Shown: positions 1-6,211 of the stretch, piece by piece
Layout of the letters: each line of letters starts with the position of its first letter
Position numbering within the stretch: position 1 is the first letter of the stretch
Made by a program: the position numbers and the translations under genes
Assembly (NCBI GenBank): GCA_021808985.1
Contig: JAKBAQ010000157.1
Location: forward strand, 1-6,595
Length of the DNA: 6,595 bases
Source of the DNA: Pseudomonadota bacterium
Lineage (GTDB): Bacteria > Pseudomonadota > Alphaproteobacteria > Acetobacterales > Acetobacteraceae
Direction of reading: 5' to 3'
The notes under the pieces: model-generated
What the model was told of the DNA's origin: nothing
Seen by the model: only the letters and a program-made list of their open reading frames with translations
Database searches by the model: none

Positions 1-375
1 CACGATAACCGCATGGCGGCGATGCGCGTCATCACCGCCGATCCCCAGGCCTCGCGCATTGAGCACCGCGTCGCCGGCGCTGACTGCAATCCCTATCTCG
101 CCTTCGCCTCGCTGCTCGGCTCGGCGTTGAACGGGATCGAAACCAAAGCCGACCCCGGCGCTGAAACCTTCGGTGAGCGGCGCAGCCCCAGCGCGCCCTC
201 ATTGCCCATCGCCTGGTCCGCCGCGCTCGATAAATTCGCGGACTCTCCATACATCGCCAGCATCTTCGGCGCGGACTTCCAGCGTGTCTTCACCGCCTGC
301 AAACGCCAGGAAGTGAACGAGATGCGCCGGCGCATTTCCGACGTTGAATATGACGCCTATCTGGAGACAGCATGA
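1..375 (+). CDS. Glutamine synthetase family protein, C-terminal part (probable gamma-glutamylputrescine synthetase type); 5' end outside window
   Basis: Frame 1 is open from the first base and ends at TGA 373-375, leaving about 124 C-terminal residues of a protein that is usually about 450 long. The fragment carries the hallmark of the glutamine synthetase catalytic domain: RIEHRVAGADCNPYLAFA at about residues 19-36, in which the RxEhR...AdaNPYla signature supplies nucleotide- and glutamate-binding residues. The tail that follows (LP, then a long helix with FADSPYIASIFG, and a C-terminal EVNEMRRRISDVEYDAYLE) resembles the GS-like ligases of polyamine catabolism (PuuA/GlnA3 type), which join glutamate to putrescine using ATP. 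The family call is firm. The putrescine substrate is inferred from the next two genes, which make putrescine from agmatine. The gene overlaps aguB by 4 bp (ATGA), indicating translational coupling. Other GS-fold ligases with different amine substrates remain possible. Confidence 0.85.
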   Translation, partial: HDNRMAAMRVITADPQASRIEHRVAGADCNPYLAFASLLGSALNGIETKADPGAETFGERRSPSAPSLPIAWSAALDKFADSPYIASIFGADFQRVFTACKRQEVNEMRRRISDVEYDAYLETA

Positions 376-1259
376 GAAACGTCACAGTCGCGGCCACGCA
401 AATGGCCTGCGGAGCCAACACGGCGGAAAACATCGCGCGGGCCGAAAAACTGGTCCGCGCCGCCGCCGCCCAGGGCGCGCAAATCATCCTCATTCAGGAA
501 TTGTTTGAATCCCCCTATTTCTGCCAGGACCAGATCCACGCCTATTTCGGTCTGGCCAAACCCCTGGAGGAGAACGCGGCGGTCAAACATTTCGCGCCCA
601 TCGCCAGGGAGCTAGGCGTCGTGCTGCCCATCTCGGTGTTTGAGCGCGCGGGCCAGAGCTTCTTCAACACCATCGTCATCCTCGATGCCGATGGCGCCAA
701 TCTCGGCTACTACCGCAAATCCCACATCCCCGACGGCCCGGGCTATTCCGAGAAATTCTATTTCTCCCCCGGCGATACCGGCTTCAAGGTGTGGGACACC
801 AAATACGCCCGCATCGGCGTTGGCATCTGCTGGGATCAGTGGTTCCCCGAAACCGCCCGCGCCATGGCGCTCATGGGCGCGGAGCTGCTCTTCTTCCCCA
901 CCGCCATCGGCTCCGAGCCGCAGGATTCCACCCTGGATTCCAGCGGCCACTGGCAGCGCACCATGCAGGGCCACGCCGCCGCCAACCTCACCCCGCTCGT
1001 CGCCTCCAACCGCATCGGCACCGAGCCCGGCGCTCACGGCACGGCCATCACTTTTTATGGCTCCTCCTTCATCGCTGACAACACAGGCGCCAAAATCGCC
1101 GAGGCCGGCCGCGCGGAGGAGACCATCCTCACCGCGACCTTCGACCTCGACCTCCTGGCCCATATCCGCGCCTCCTGGGGCGTCTTCCGAGACCGCCGCC
1201 CAGAACTCTACACCCCGTTGCTGACACTGGACGGCAAACACACTCACGGCGCGCGGTAA
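372..1259 (+). CDS. aguB: N-carbamoylputrescine amidohydrolase (nitrilase superfamily)
   Basis: This 295-residue cytosolic enzyme is full length for the family. It hydrolyses N-carbamoylputrescine to putrescine, CO2 and ammonia, the second step of the agmatine deiminase pathway. The nitrilase-fold Glu-Lys-Cys triad is visible: E43 in IILIQELFESPYF, K116 in YYRKSHIPDGPGY and C153 in GVGICWDQWFPE. The stretches around K116 and C153, including SEKFYFSPGDTGF, are typical of AguB rather than of general nitrilases or beta-ureidopropionases. The start ATG overlaps the upstream stop (ATGA) and has GGAG at 363-366, 5 nt upstream. AguA follows 12 nt (ATG 1272) after the stop. The adjacent agmatine deiminase makes the substrate assignment strong. 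Confidence 0.95.
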   Translation: MRNVTVAATQMACGANTAENIARAEKLVRAAAAQGAQIILIQELFESPYFCQDQIHAYFGLAKPLEENAAVKHFAPIARELGVVLPISVFERAGQSFFNTIVILDADGANLGYYRKSHIPDGPGYSEKFYFSPGDTGFKVWDTKYARIGVGICWDQWFPETARAMALMGAELLFFPTAIGSEPQDSTLDSSGHWQRTMQGHAAANLTPLVASNRIGTEPGAHGTAITFYGSSFIADNTGAKIAEAGRAEETILTATFDLDLLAHIRASWGVFRDRRPELYTPLLTLDGKHTHGAR

Positions 1260-1271
1260 GGAGCCATGCAC

Positions 1272-2351
1272 ATGACCACGCCGCGCGAACTTGGTTTCGC
1301 CATGCCGGCCGAGTGGGCGCCGCACGCGGGCTGCTGGATGATCTGGCCCGAGCGGCCCGATAACTGGCGCTTGGGCGCCAAGCCCGCGCAGGCGGCCTTC
1401 ACCGCGGTGGCCTCGGCCATCGCCCGGTTTGAGCCGGTGACAATGCTCGTCAGCGCCCGCCAATTCGCCCATGCCCGCGCGATGCTGCCATCCGAGGTGC
1501 GCCTCATCGAGGTCAGCACCAACGATTCCTGGGCGCGCGATGTCGGCGCCTCCTTTCTGCTCAACCCGGCCGGAGATCTGGCCGGGGTGGACTGGCCCTT
1601 CAACGCCTGGGGCGGCCTGCAAGGCGGCCTGTATTTCCCGTGGGATCTGGACGACCAGGTCGCCGCCAAAATGCTCGAGCTGGAGCGCGCCCGTCGCTTC
1701 CGCGCGCCCAAAATCATCGAGGGCGGGGCCATCCATGTCGATGGCGAAGGCAGCGTCCTCGTCACCGAGTCCTGCCTCCTCAACGAGAACCGCAATCCCG
1801 GCGCCACCCGCCAGGAGATGGAGCGGGTGCTGAAGGATTATCTCGGCGCCTCGCACGTCATCTGGCTGGGCGATGGCGTCCCCGGCGATGAAACCGGCGG
1901 CCATATTGATAATCTGGCCTGCTTCATCCGCCCCGGCACCGTCCTGCTCACCTGGTGCGACGACCCCGCGGACCCGCATTACGCCATCTCCCGCGCCGCC
2001 GACGCCCGCCTGCGCGCCGCCCGCGACTCCAAGGGCCGTCCGCTCACGGTTGAACATATCCCCATGCCCGAACCGATGTTCATCTCGGCCGAGGAGGCCG
2101 CCGGCATTGATCACGCCGAAAACGGCATGAACCGCGCGGCCGGCGAGCGCCTCGCGGCCTCCTACGTCAATTTTTATATTGCGAACGGCGCGGTAATTGC
2201 ACCATGCTTCGGTGTCGCAACGGACGCGCAAGCCCAGGCCATACTGGCCCGGCTGTTCCCCGAGCGGGAGATCATCATGGTGCCTGCGCGTGAAATTCTT
2301 CTGGGCGGCGGCAATATCCACTGCATCACCCAGCAACTGCCAAAAACTTAG
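1272..2351 (+). CDS. aguA: Agmatine deiminase (peptidyl-arginine deiminase fold)
   Basis: This protein of about 359 residues belongs to the agmatine deiminase/PAD family and converts agmatine and water to N-carbamoylputrescine and ammonia in the cytosol. The N-terminus MPAEWAPHAGCWMIWP is characteristic. The catalytic elements are present in order: NDSWARD (84-90), the EGG of IIEGGAIHVDGEG (150-152), GDETGGHIDN (206-214, with H211 and D213) and the nucleophile C351 in GGGNIHCITQQ near the C-terminus. Two in-frame ATGs exist, at 1266 and 1272. AAGGAG at 1258-1263 lies only 2 nt from the first but 8 nt from the second, so 1272 (MTTPREL) is preferred; a start at 1266 would add Met-His. The Shine-Dalgarno sequence overlaps the aguB stop, so the genes are co-translated. 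The end at TAG 2349-2351 is unambiguous. Confidence 0.95.
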   Translation: MTTPRELGFAMPAEWAPHAGCWMIWPERPDNWRLGAKPAQAAFTAVASAIARFEPVTMLVSARQFAHARAMLPSEVRLIEVSTNDSWARDVGASFLLNPAGDLAGVDWPFNAWGGLQGGLYFPWDLDDQVAAKMLELERARRFRAPKIIEGGAIHVDGEGSVLVTESCLLNENRNPGATRQEMERVLKDYLGASHVIWLGDGVPGDETGGHIDNLACFIRPGTVLLTWCDDPADPHYAISRAADARLRAARDSKGRPLTVEHIPMPEPMFISAEEAAGIDHAENGMNRAAGERLAASYVNFYIANGAVIAPCFGVATDAQAQAILARLFPEREIIMVPAREILLGGGNIHCITQQLPKT

Positions 2352-2381
2352 ATCTGCATATCGAAATATAAGGGGGCTACG

Positions 2382-3761
2382 ATGAGTACAAAACTAAAAG
2401 CAAACTCTCTATCGTTTTTCGAGTCCATCATCATGGGCATCGCCGGCTCCGCGCCGGGCTTCTCCATCGCGGTGGCCATCGCGGGCCTGCTCGCCACGGC
2501 CGGGGCGGTCTCGCCCAACGCGCTGCTGGTCTTCGCGGTGCCCATGCTGGGCATCGCCGTCGCCTATAAGGGCCTCAACGACAAAATGGCCAATGCCGGC
2601 GCCGCCTATGAATGGACCAAATCCGTCTTCGGCGGGTTTTTCGGCTATTTCTCCGGCTGGGCGCTGCTCATCGCCGCCATGGTGTTCATGGTCACCGGCA
2701 GCGTGCCGCTCGGCACCGCGACCATCGACCTCTTCGACCCCTCCCTGGCGAGCAACGTGGTGCTGACCACCTTCCTCGGCGCGCTCTGGTTTCTGGGCAT
2801 CGGCGCCGTGCTCATCGCCGGCATTGAGCTCACGAGCAAAATCCAGGTGGTGATGAGCTCGATCGAACTGCTGATCCTCTTCGTCATCTCCATCGCGGCC
2901 TTCATGCACACCGGCACCTCCGGCGCGGTCACGCATTTCTCCTGGTCCTGGTTCGGCTTCAATTATGCGCCCGGCGCCTTCGTGTCCTCCTCCCTGGTGG
3001 TCGTCTTCCTCTATTGGGGGTGGGATGTCACCTGCAACCTCGCCGAGGAAACCAAGGATGAAACCCCCAACGCCGCCGGCCAGGGCGGGTTTCTCAGCAT
3101 CTTCGTCACCATCGCCTCCTTCGTCGCCTTCACGGTGGCGGCGCTGATGATGTTCACCCTCACCGAATCCTCCGGCTATTCCGACAACCTCATCTACCAT
3201 GTCGCGCTCGCCGCGGGTCTGGGCAAGGCGGGCGGCTACGCGGCCTCCCTGGCGCTCATCCTCTCCTCGGTCGCCACGCTCGAGACGACGATGCTGCAAT
3301 TCTCCCGCACCCTCTTCGCCATGGGCCGAGACCGTGCGCTTCCCACCTTCTTCGCCCTGGTCCACGCCAAAACGGTCACGCCGGTGCGCACCATGTACCT
3401 GCTGCTGGTCGTCGGCCTGGTCATGATCCTCATCTCCAGCTTCATGCCCTCCATCGCCACCATCCTGGGCGATTCGGTGAGCGCCATCGCCGTGCAGGTC
3501 TGCTATTATTACGGCCTGGCCGGTCTGGTCTGCGCCTGGGTATACCGTGACAGCTACAAAACCTCGCTCTGGAACTTCATCCACTACGCGGTCTTCCCCC
3601 TCCTCAGCGCCCTGGCCCTCATCGGCCTCGGCATCTACGCCATCACCACCTTCAACCTCACCGTGAAGATCGTCGGCATCGGCGGCCTGCTCATCGGCAT
3701 CATCTTCTACCGCCCCTCCGGCTACGGTCTGCTGGTCTCCGATATCGTGGCCGAGGAATAA
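2382..3761 (+). CDS. APC-superfamily amino acid/polyamine permease
   Basis: This 459-residue integral inner-membrane protein is strongly hydrophobic, with about 12 predicted transmembrane helices. The first helix (about 17-37) contains the small-residue turn GIAGSAPGFS, the unwound substrate-binding segment of APC transporters. NAGAAYEWTKSVFGGFFGYFSGW (about 71-93) is the conserved helix-3 region; GWDVTCNLAEETKD marks helix 6 and the following loop; RTLFAMGRDRALP is the signature loop between helices 8 and 9. These place it in the amino acid-polyamine-organocation superfamily. It starts 30 nt after aguA with AGGGGG at 2371-2376, 5 nt from the ATG, so it is probably the last gene of the operon. 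Import of agmatine or putrescine is inferred from context only; another amino acid or agmatine/putrescine exchange is possible. The first codons are more A/T-rich than the rest, as is common at translation starts. Confidence 0.9.
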   Translation: MSTKLKANSLSFFESIIMGIAGSAPGFSIAVAIAGLLATAGAVSPNALLVFAVPMLGIAVAYKGLNDKMANAGAAYEWTKSVFGGFFGYFSGWALLIAAMVFMVTGSVPLGTATIDLFDPSLASNVVLTTFLGALWFLGIGAVLIAGIELTSKIQVVMSSIELLILFVISIAAFMHTGTSGAVTHFSWSWFGFNYAPGAFVSSSLVVVFLYWGWDVTCNLAEETKDETPNAAGQGGFLSIFVTIASFVAFTVAALMMFTLTESSGYSDNLIYHVALAAGLGKAGGYAASLALILSSVATLETTMLQFSRTLFAMGRDRALPTFFALVHAKTVTPVRTMYLLLVVGLVMILISSFMPSIATILGDSVSAIAVQVCYYYGLAGLVCAWVYRDSYKTSLWNFIHYAVFPLLSALALIGLGIYAITTFNLTVKIVGIGGLLIGIIFYRPSGYGLLVSDIVAEE

Positions 3762-3780
3762 GCGGAATCATCAGCCTCAC

Positions 3781-3806
3781 CGGCCGGGGCCAGCGCGTCC
3801 CGGCCG
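3781..3806 (+). terminator. GC-rich hairpin downstream of the permease gene (possible terminator without T-tract)
   Basis: CGGCCGGG (3781-3788) and CCCGGCCG (3799-3806) form a perfect 8-bp stem with a 10-nt loop, 19 nt after the permease stop. Read on the + strand it is followed by A-rich rather than T-rich sequence, so it is not a classical intrinsic terminator. It may still stabilise the mRNA 3' end or assist Rho-dependent termination between the convergent operons. Confidence 0.4.
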
Positions 3807-3807
3807 C

Positions 3808-3855
3808 CAAAACAAAACATGCGCGCGGGTCAGGGCCATGGCGGTCCTGGCCCGC
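3808..3855 (-). terminator. Intrinsic-like terminator of the leftward DUF1214-ferredoxin-alkB operon
   Basis: The arms 3825-3837 and 3843-3855 pair over 13 bp with two G-U wobbles around a 5-nt loop. Read on the - strand, the hairpin begins 12 nt after the alkB stop and is followed, after a short GCGCATG, by TTTTGTTTT at 3818-3810. The layout (stop, strong GC stem, T-rich tract) fits a terminator. The 7-nt gap between stem and T-run makes it imperfect. The same stem would also form in + strand RNA from the permease side. Confidence 0.55.
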
Positions 3856-3866
3856 AACCGTGTTCG

Positions 3867-4490
3867 CTACAGCGCCTTGCGGAATGTCAGGTTAATCCGC
3901 CGCGCCCCCAGCAACGGGTGCACCCCCTCGCGCAGCGGCGCCACACCATGAAAATACAGCCGCTCAGCCCCGCCCCACACCACCACATCGCCGCTATGCA
4001 GCGTCACGCGCGCGGCCTTGTCCGTCCGCGCCGCCCCGCCCCACAAAAACACCGCCGGCAGGCCAAGCGAGAGCGATACGATGGGCGCCGTGAAATCCGC
4101 CTCATCGCGGTCCTGGTGCAGCGCCATGCGCGCCCCTGGCTGGTACAGGTTAATCAGGCAGGCATCCGGCGCAAACCCGGCAAACCCCGCCGCCGCCGCC
4201 GCGCGCCCCGCCAGCGCGCTGAATATTCCCGGCATCTGCGGCCAGGGCCGCCCGCTCAGCGGGTCCAGCGCGCTGTAGCGGTAGCCCCGCCGGTCAGAAA
4301 TCCACCCCACCGCGCCGCAATTGCTCATCTGTACAGACATCGCCTTGCCGCCCGGCGTCATCACCCGCCGCCACGGCGCCACGGCGGCAAGCGCCTCCAC
4401 CGCGTCCAGCAGCGCCCTCTCTTCACCGCCCGCAAATCCGCACAGCCGCAAAAGCCCCGGCATGTCGGGCGGAAACAGCTCCCCCGTCAT
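3867..4490 (-). CDS. alkB: AlkB-type alpha-ketoglutarate-dependent DNA/RNA repair dioxygenase
   Basis: At 207 residues this is close to the roughly 216 of E. coli AlkB. The family uses Fe(II), O2 and 2-oxoglutarate to remove alkyl groups such as 1-methyladenine and 3-methylcytosine from nucleic acid. Ligands appear in the expected order: N114/Y116 in LINLYQPGA, the iron ligands H125 and D127 in ALHQDRDE, iron ligand H181 in ERLYFHGVAPL, and the 2-oxoglutarate-binding arginines R198 and R204 in GARRINLTFRKAL. The 6-residue spacing of the two arginines matches E. coli AlkB. The start ATG (4490-4488) overlaps the ferredoxin stop (ATGA). Its only purine-rich upstream sequence, AGAGG at 4496-4492, is 1 nt away, so translation probably depends on coupling to the ferredoxin gene. 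No Ada-box or other damage-response site is recognised upstream of the operon. Confidence 0.94.
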   Translation of the reverse strand: MTGELFPPDMPGLLRLCGFAGGEERALLDAVEALAAVAPWRRVMTPGGKAMSVQMSNCGAVGWISDRRGYRYSALDPLSGRPWPQMPGIFSALAGRAAAAAGFAGFAPDACLINLYQPGARMALHQDRDEADFTAPIVSLSLGLPAVFLWGGAARTDKAARVTLHSGDVVVWGGAERLYFHGVAPLREGVHPLLGARRINLTFRKAL

Positions 4491-4828
4491 GCCTCTGGCA
4501 GCATCATCTCCGGCACGCGCCCGCCGCCCTGGATATGCCGCTCCAGCACCTGCTCAACCGCGGCGAAGGAATCCAGCCGGTACCACACCCCCTCGGGGTA
4601 CAGCACGGCGCAGGGGCCAAGCTCGCAGCGGTCCAGGCAGCCCGCCTGGTTCACCCGCACGCCCCCAATCTTCAGCTCCTTCACCCGCGCCTTCATATAG
4701 TCGCGGATCTTCTCCGCCCCCTTCGACGCGCAGCAGCCGCGCTCATGGCCCTCCGGCCTGCGGTTGCCGCACACGAACACATGCGTCTCAAAATACAGCG
4801 CGGGGTCGTCTGGCAGTCTGTGTCCCAA
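4487..4828 (-). CDS. Thioredoxin-like [2Fe-2S] ferredoxin
   Basis: This 113-residue soluble protein matches the thioredoxin-like (Shethna/Aquifex Fd4 type) [2Fe-2S] ferredoxins. VFVCGNRRPEGHERGCC (17-33) and QAGCLDRCELGPCAV (61-75) give probable cluster ligands C20, C33, C64 and C68. YPEGVWY and the terminal HIQGGGRV also fit the family. C32 and C73 are extra cysteines. The start is TTG at 4828-4826, with AGGAG at 4840-4836 7 nt upstream. No in-frame ATG or GTG lies between it and the in-frame stop of the preceding gene (4855-4853), and the first internal Met is residue 45, past the first cluster cysteines. It sits 24 nt after the DUF1214 gene and overlaps alkB by 4 bp. Its redox partner is not evident; serving the neighbouring dioxygenase is a hypothesis. 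Confidence 0.92.
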   Translation of the reverse strand: MGHRLPDDPALYFETHVFVCGNRRPEGHERGCCASKGAEKIRDYMKARVKELKIGGVRVNQAGCLDRCELGPCAVLYPEGVWYRLDSFAAVEQVLERHIQGGGRVPEMMLPEA

Positions 4829-4852
4829 AATTCTGCTCCTGCATATCCGGCG

Positions 4853-6079
4853 TCACTCGCCGTGCAGCTTCAAAAGCCCTGCGCGGCGTTTGCGCAAGGC
4901 CTCCGCCCTCTGCGCCGCTGACATTTTCGCGGTTCCCGCCGGCAGCACGCTCCCCAGCTCGTCGAATTTAACCTTTTTGGTCGAAGGCACCGGCTCGCGG
5001 CTCGCGCGATAGTTGCGGAACACCACGGTGCCCTGCAAATGCCCGGTCGTATCAATCCAGTTGGCCACCCCCGGATCCTTGTGCGCCACCACGGCCCTGA
5101 AGCCGCCATCCGCATCCACCGCCGCCTGGCGCATGTTAATCGAGGTCTGGCGGTAGGTGTAGTTCAGCGAGCGCGACCACACATCCCCCGCCTGGAACGA
5201 CCAGTAAACACCATCCGGCAGCTGGTCGAGCTCGATCACCAGCGCCTCATCCGGCGCCAGGTCGAACACCGCCATCGCATAGTTGGAGGAGGGGCTGCCA
5301 ACCTGGCTCGTCACCGTGCCTGGCAGAAACGCCATATGGTTAAAGCCGCCGCCATTCCTGGTATAAAACTCATAGAGGTTGATATTGAAGTCGCGGATCA
5401 GATACCGCAAAAACGCGCTCGCCCGGTCTATCCGCGCCGCCATCGCCGCCTCGTCAAACTCATCGGCGTCATAATAATCATCCGCAATCTCGCTAATCCG
5501 GTCGATCTGCATGCTGCAAGGCCGCTCGCCCCAATCCCCCATGAAGCGGCGGAACAGCAGGAAGTGATACGGGCTCTCCCGGTCCAGCTTCAGCCAGTTG
5601 CCCTCGTGCTCATCGGCGCTGAGGATGAACTCGAACGACCCATCCGCGCCGATCTCGAAGGTCGAAAAATCATAATTGCCAATGGCCCGCGAGTCCGGAT
5701 GCCCCGAGAGATGGTTGAGCACCTGCGCCAGAATCAGCACGCAATCGCCGTAATTGCCTTTCAGCCGGTAGGTCTGGCGCCCGTCCAGAAACGTCACCGC
5801 ATAATGCAGGTCCGGCCCGTTCTGCCCCAGCGTGTACATTTCCGTCTGCCAGCCCGTGTTCACGAACAGGCGCGGATTATGCATCCGCGGCGCCACCGCG
5901 AAATTATAGCACATCGCCAGCGCCTCCATCATGGTGTGGTAAGCCTTCGCGCGGTGCTGCGGCACGGTCTTGAAGCGCTCGCTCTCCTCCATCCAGCTCA
6001 GCACCTCCCGCTGCGCTGCATGAAAACGCTCCCAGGCCTCCTTCAAGGCGGGCGTGGCGGCTGTGCTCATTTCATTCAT
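4853..6079 (-). CDS. DUF1214 domain-containing protein of unknown function
   Basis: This protein has 408 residues and neither a signal peptide nor a clear membrane segment, so it is probably cytosolic. The C-terminal third has the DUF1214 pattern: DLAPDEALVIELDQLPDGVYWSFQ, then SLNYTYRQTSIN, then DPGVANWIDTTGHLQGTVVFR (about 335-356). The N-terminal 200 residues are acidic and helical to mixed, with no motif I recognise; there is no DUF1254 partner domain. The biochemical role of this family is not established. The start ATG at 6079 has AGAGGAAG at 6094-6087, about 9 nt upstream; a second ATG three codons downstream (6070) is possible. It heads the leftward operon with the ferredoxin and alkB and is divergent from a sulfotransferase gene across a shared 132-bp region. 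The last residues are basic (RAEALRKRRAGLLKLHGE). Confidence 0.85.
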   Translation of the reverse strand: MNEMSTAATPALKEAWERFHAAQREVLSWMEESERFKTVPQHRAKAYHTMMEALAMCYNFAVAPRMHNPRLFVNTGWQTEMYTLGQNGPDLHYAVTFLDGRQTYRLKGNYGDCVLILAQVLNHLSGHPDSRAIGNYDFSTFEIGADGSFEFILSADEHEGNWLKLDRESPYHFLLFRRFMGDWGERPCSMQIDRISEIADDYYDADEFDEAAMAARIDRASAFLRYLIRDFNINLYEFYTRNGGGFNHMAFLPGTVTSQVGSPSSNYAMAVFDLAPDEALVIELDQLPDGVYWSFQAGDVWSRSLNYTYRQTSINMRQAAVDADGGFRAVVAHKDPGVANWIDTTGHLQGTVVFRNYRASREPVPSTKKVKFDELGSVLPAGTAKMSAAQRAEALRKRRAGLLKLHGE

Positions 6080-6105
6080 GTGCTGGCTTCCTCTTGGTTT
6101 TGCCC

Positions 6106-6134
6106 AATCTCGCGCGGTTCCCCCGCGCTGTCAA
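6106..6134 (-). promoter_or_regulatory. Weak candidate promoter for the DUF1214-ferredoxin-alkB operon
   Basis: On the - strand TTGACA at 6134-6129 is followed after 17 nt by GAGATT at 6111-6106, which matches only three of six -10 consensus positions. The position, 27 nt before the DUF1214 start, is sensible. The spacer is very GC-rich and the -10 is poor, so an alternative or activator-dependent promoter is possible. Confidence 0.2.
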
Positions 6135-6153
6135 TGTAGTACGCTTATTGACA
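6129..6153. promoter_or_regulatory. Inverted repeat in the divergent intergenic region (candidate operator)
   Basis: TGTCAAT at 6129-6135 and ATTGACA at 6147-6153 are perfect 7-bp inverted arms separated by 11 bp. A dyad of this size between divergent genes fits a homodimeric repressor site, for example of TetR or GntR type. The regulator is not in the window and the family guess is inference. A smaller alternative dyad, TGAC N5 GTCA at 6149-6161, overlaps the right arm. Confidence 0.4.
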
Positions 6154-6173
6154 ATTCGTCATAGACCTATAAA
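6148..6173 (+). promoter_or_regulatory. Candidate sigma-70 promoter for the sulfotransferase gene
   Basis: TTGACA at 6148-6153 is a perfect -35 hexamer. TATAAA at 6168-6173 is the best -10 candidate, but the 14-nt spacer is shorter than the usual 16-18; at standard spacing only weak hexamers (TAAATG, AAATGT) are present. The region is A/T-rich relative to the rest of the window, as expected of a promoter. Confidence 0.35.
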
Positions 6174-6211
6174 TGTGAGGTACAAAATCAAAGGAGGAAG
6201 GTTAATCAGCC

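Noticed and set aside
612..2336. 574-codon open frame on the - strand opposite aguB and aguA
   Set aside because: It is antisense to two genes with intact catalytic motifs. Its product is a Gly/Ala/Asp-rich, low-complexity sequence typical of the mirror frame of GC-rich codons.
2352..2381. A/T-rich gap between aguA and the permease as a separate promoter
   Set aside because: There are TATA-like strings but no convincing -35/-10 pair, and the 30-nt gap with a strong Shine-Dalgarno fits operon continuity.
2409..3584. 391-codon open frame on the - strand opposite the permease
   Set aside because: Its product is an extreme His/Glu/Gly/Asp-rich composition produced by reading hydrophobic membrane-helix codons backwards; no domain is recognisable.
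3819..4700. 293-codon + strand frame across alkB and the ferredoxin
   Set aside because: The product is Arg/Pro/His-rich and overlaps two well-supported - strand genes.
4788..4844. Short ATG frame on the - strand starting at 4844 and overlapping the ferredoxin start (possible leader peptide)
   Set aside because: It has only 18 codons, no Shine-Dalgarno of its own and contains the ferredoxin's AGGAG; most likely chance.
5039..6139. 366-codon + strand frame opposite the DUF1214 gene
   Set aside because: The composition is Arg/His/Ile-rich with no motif. The opposite strand has conserved DUF1214 sequence and a Shine-Dalgarno site.
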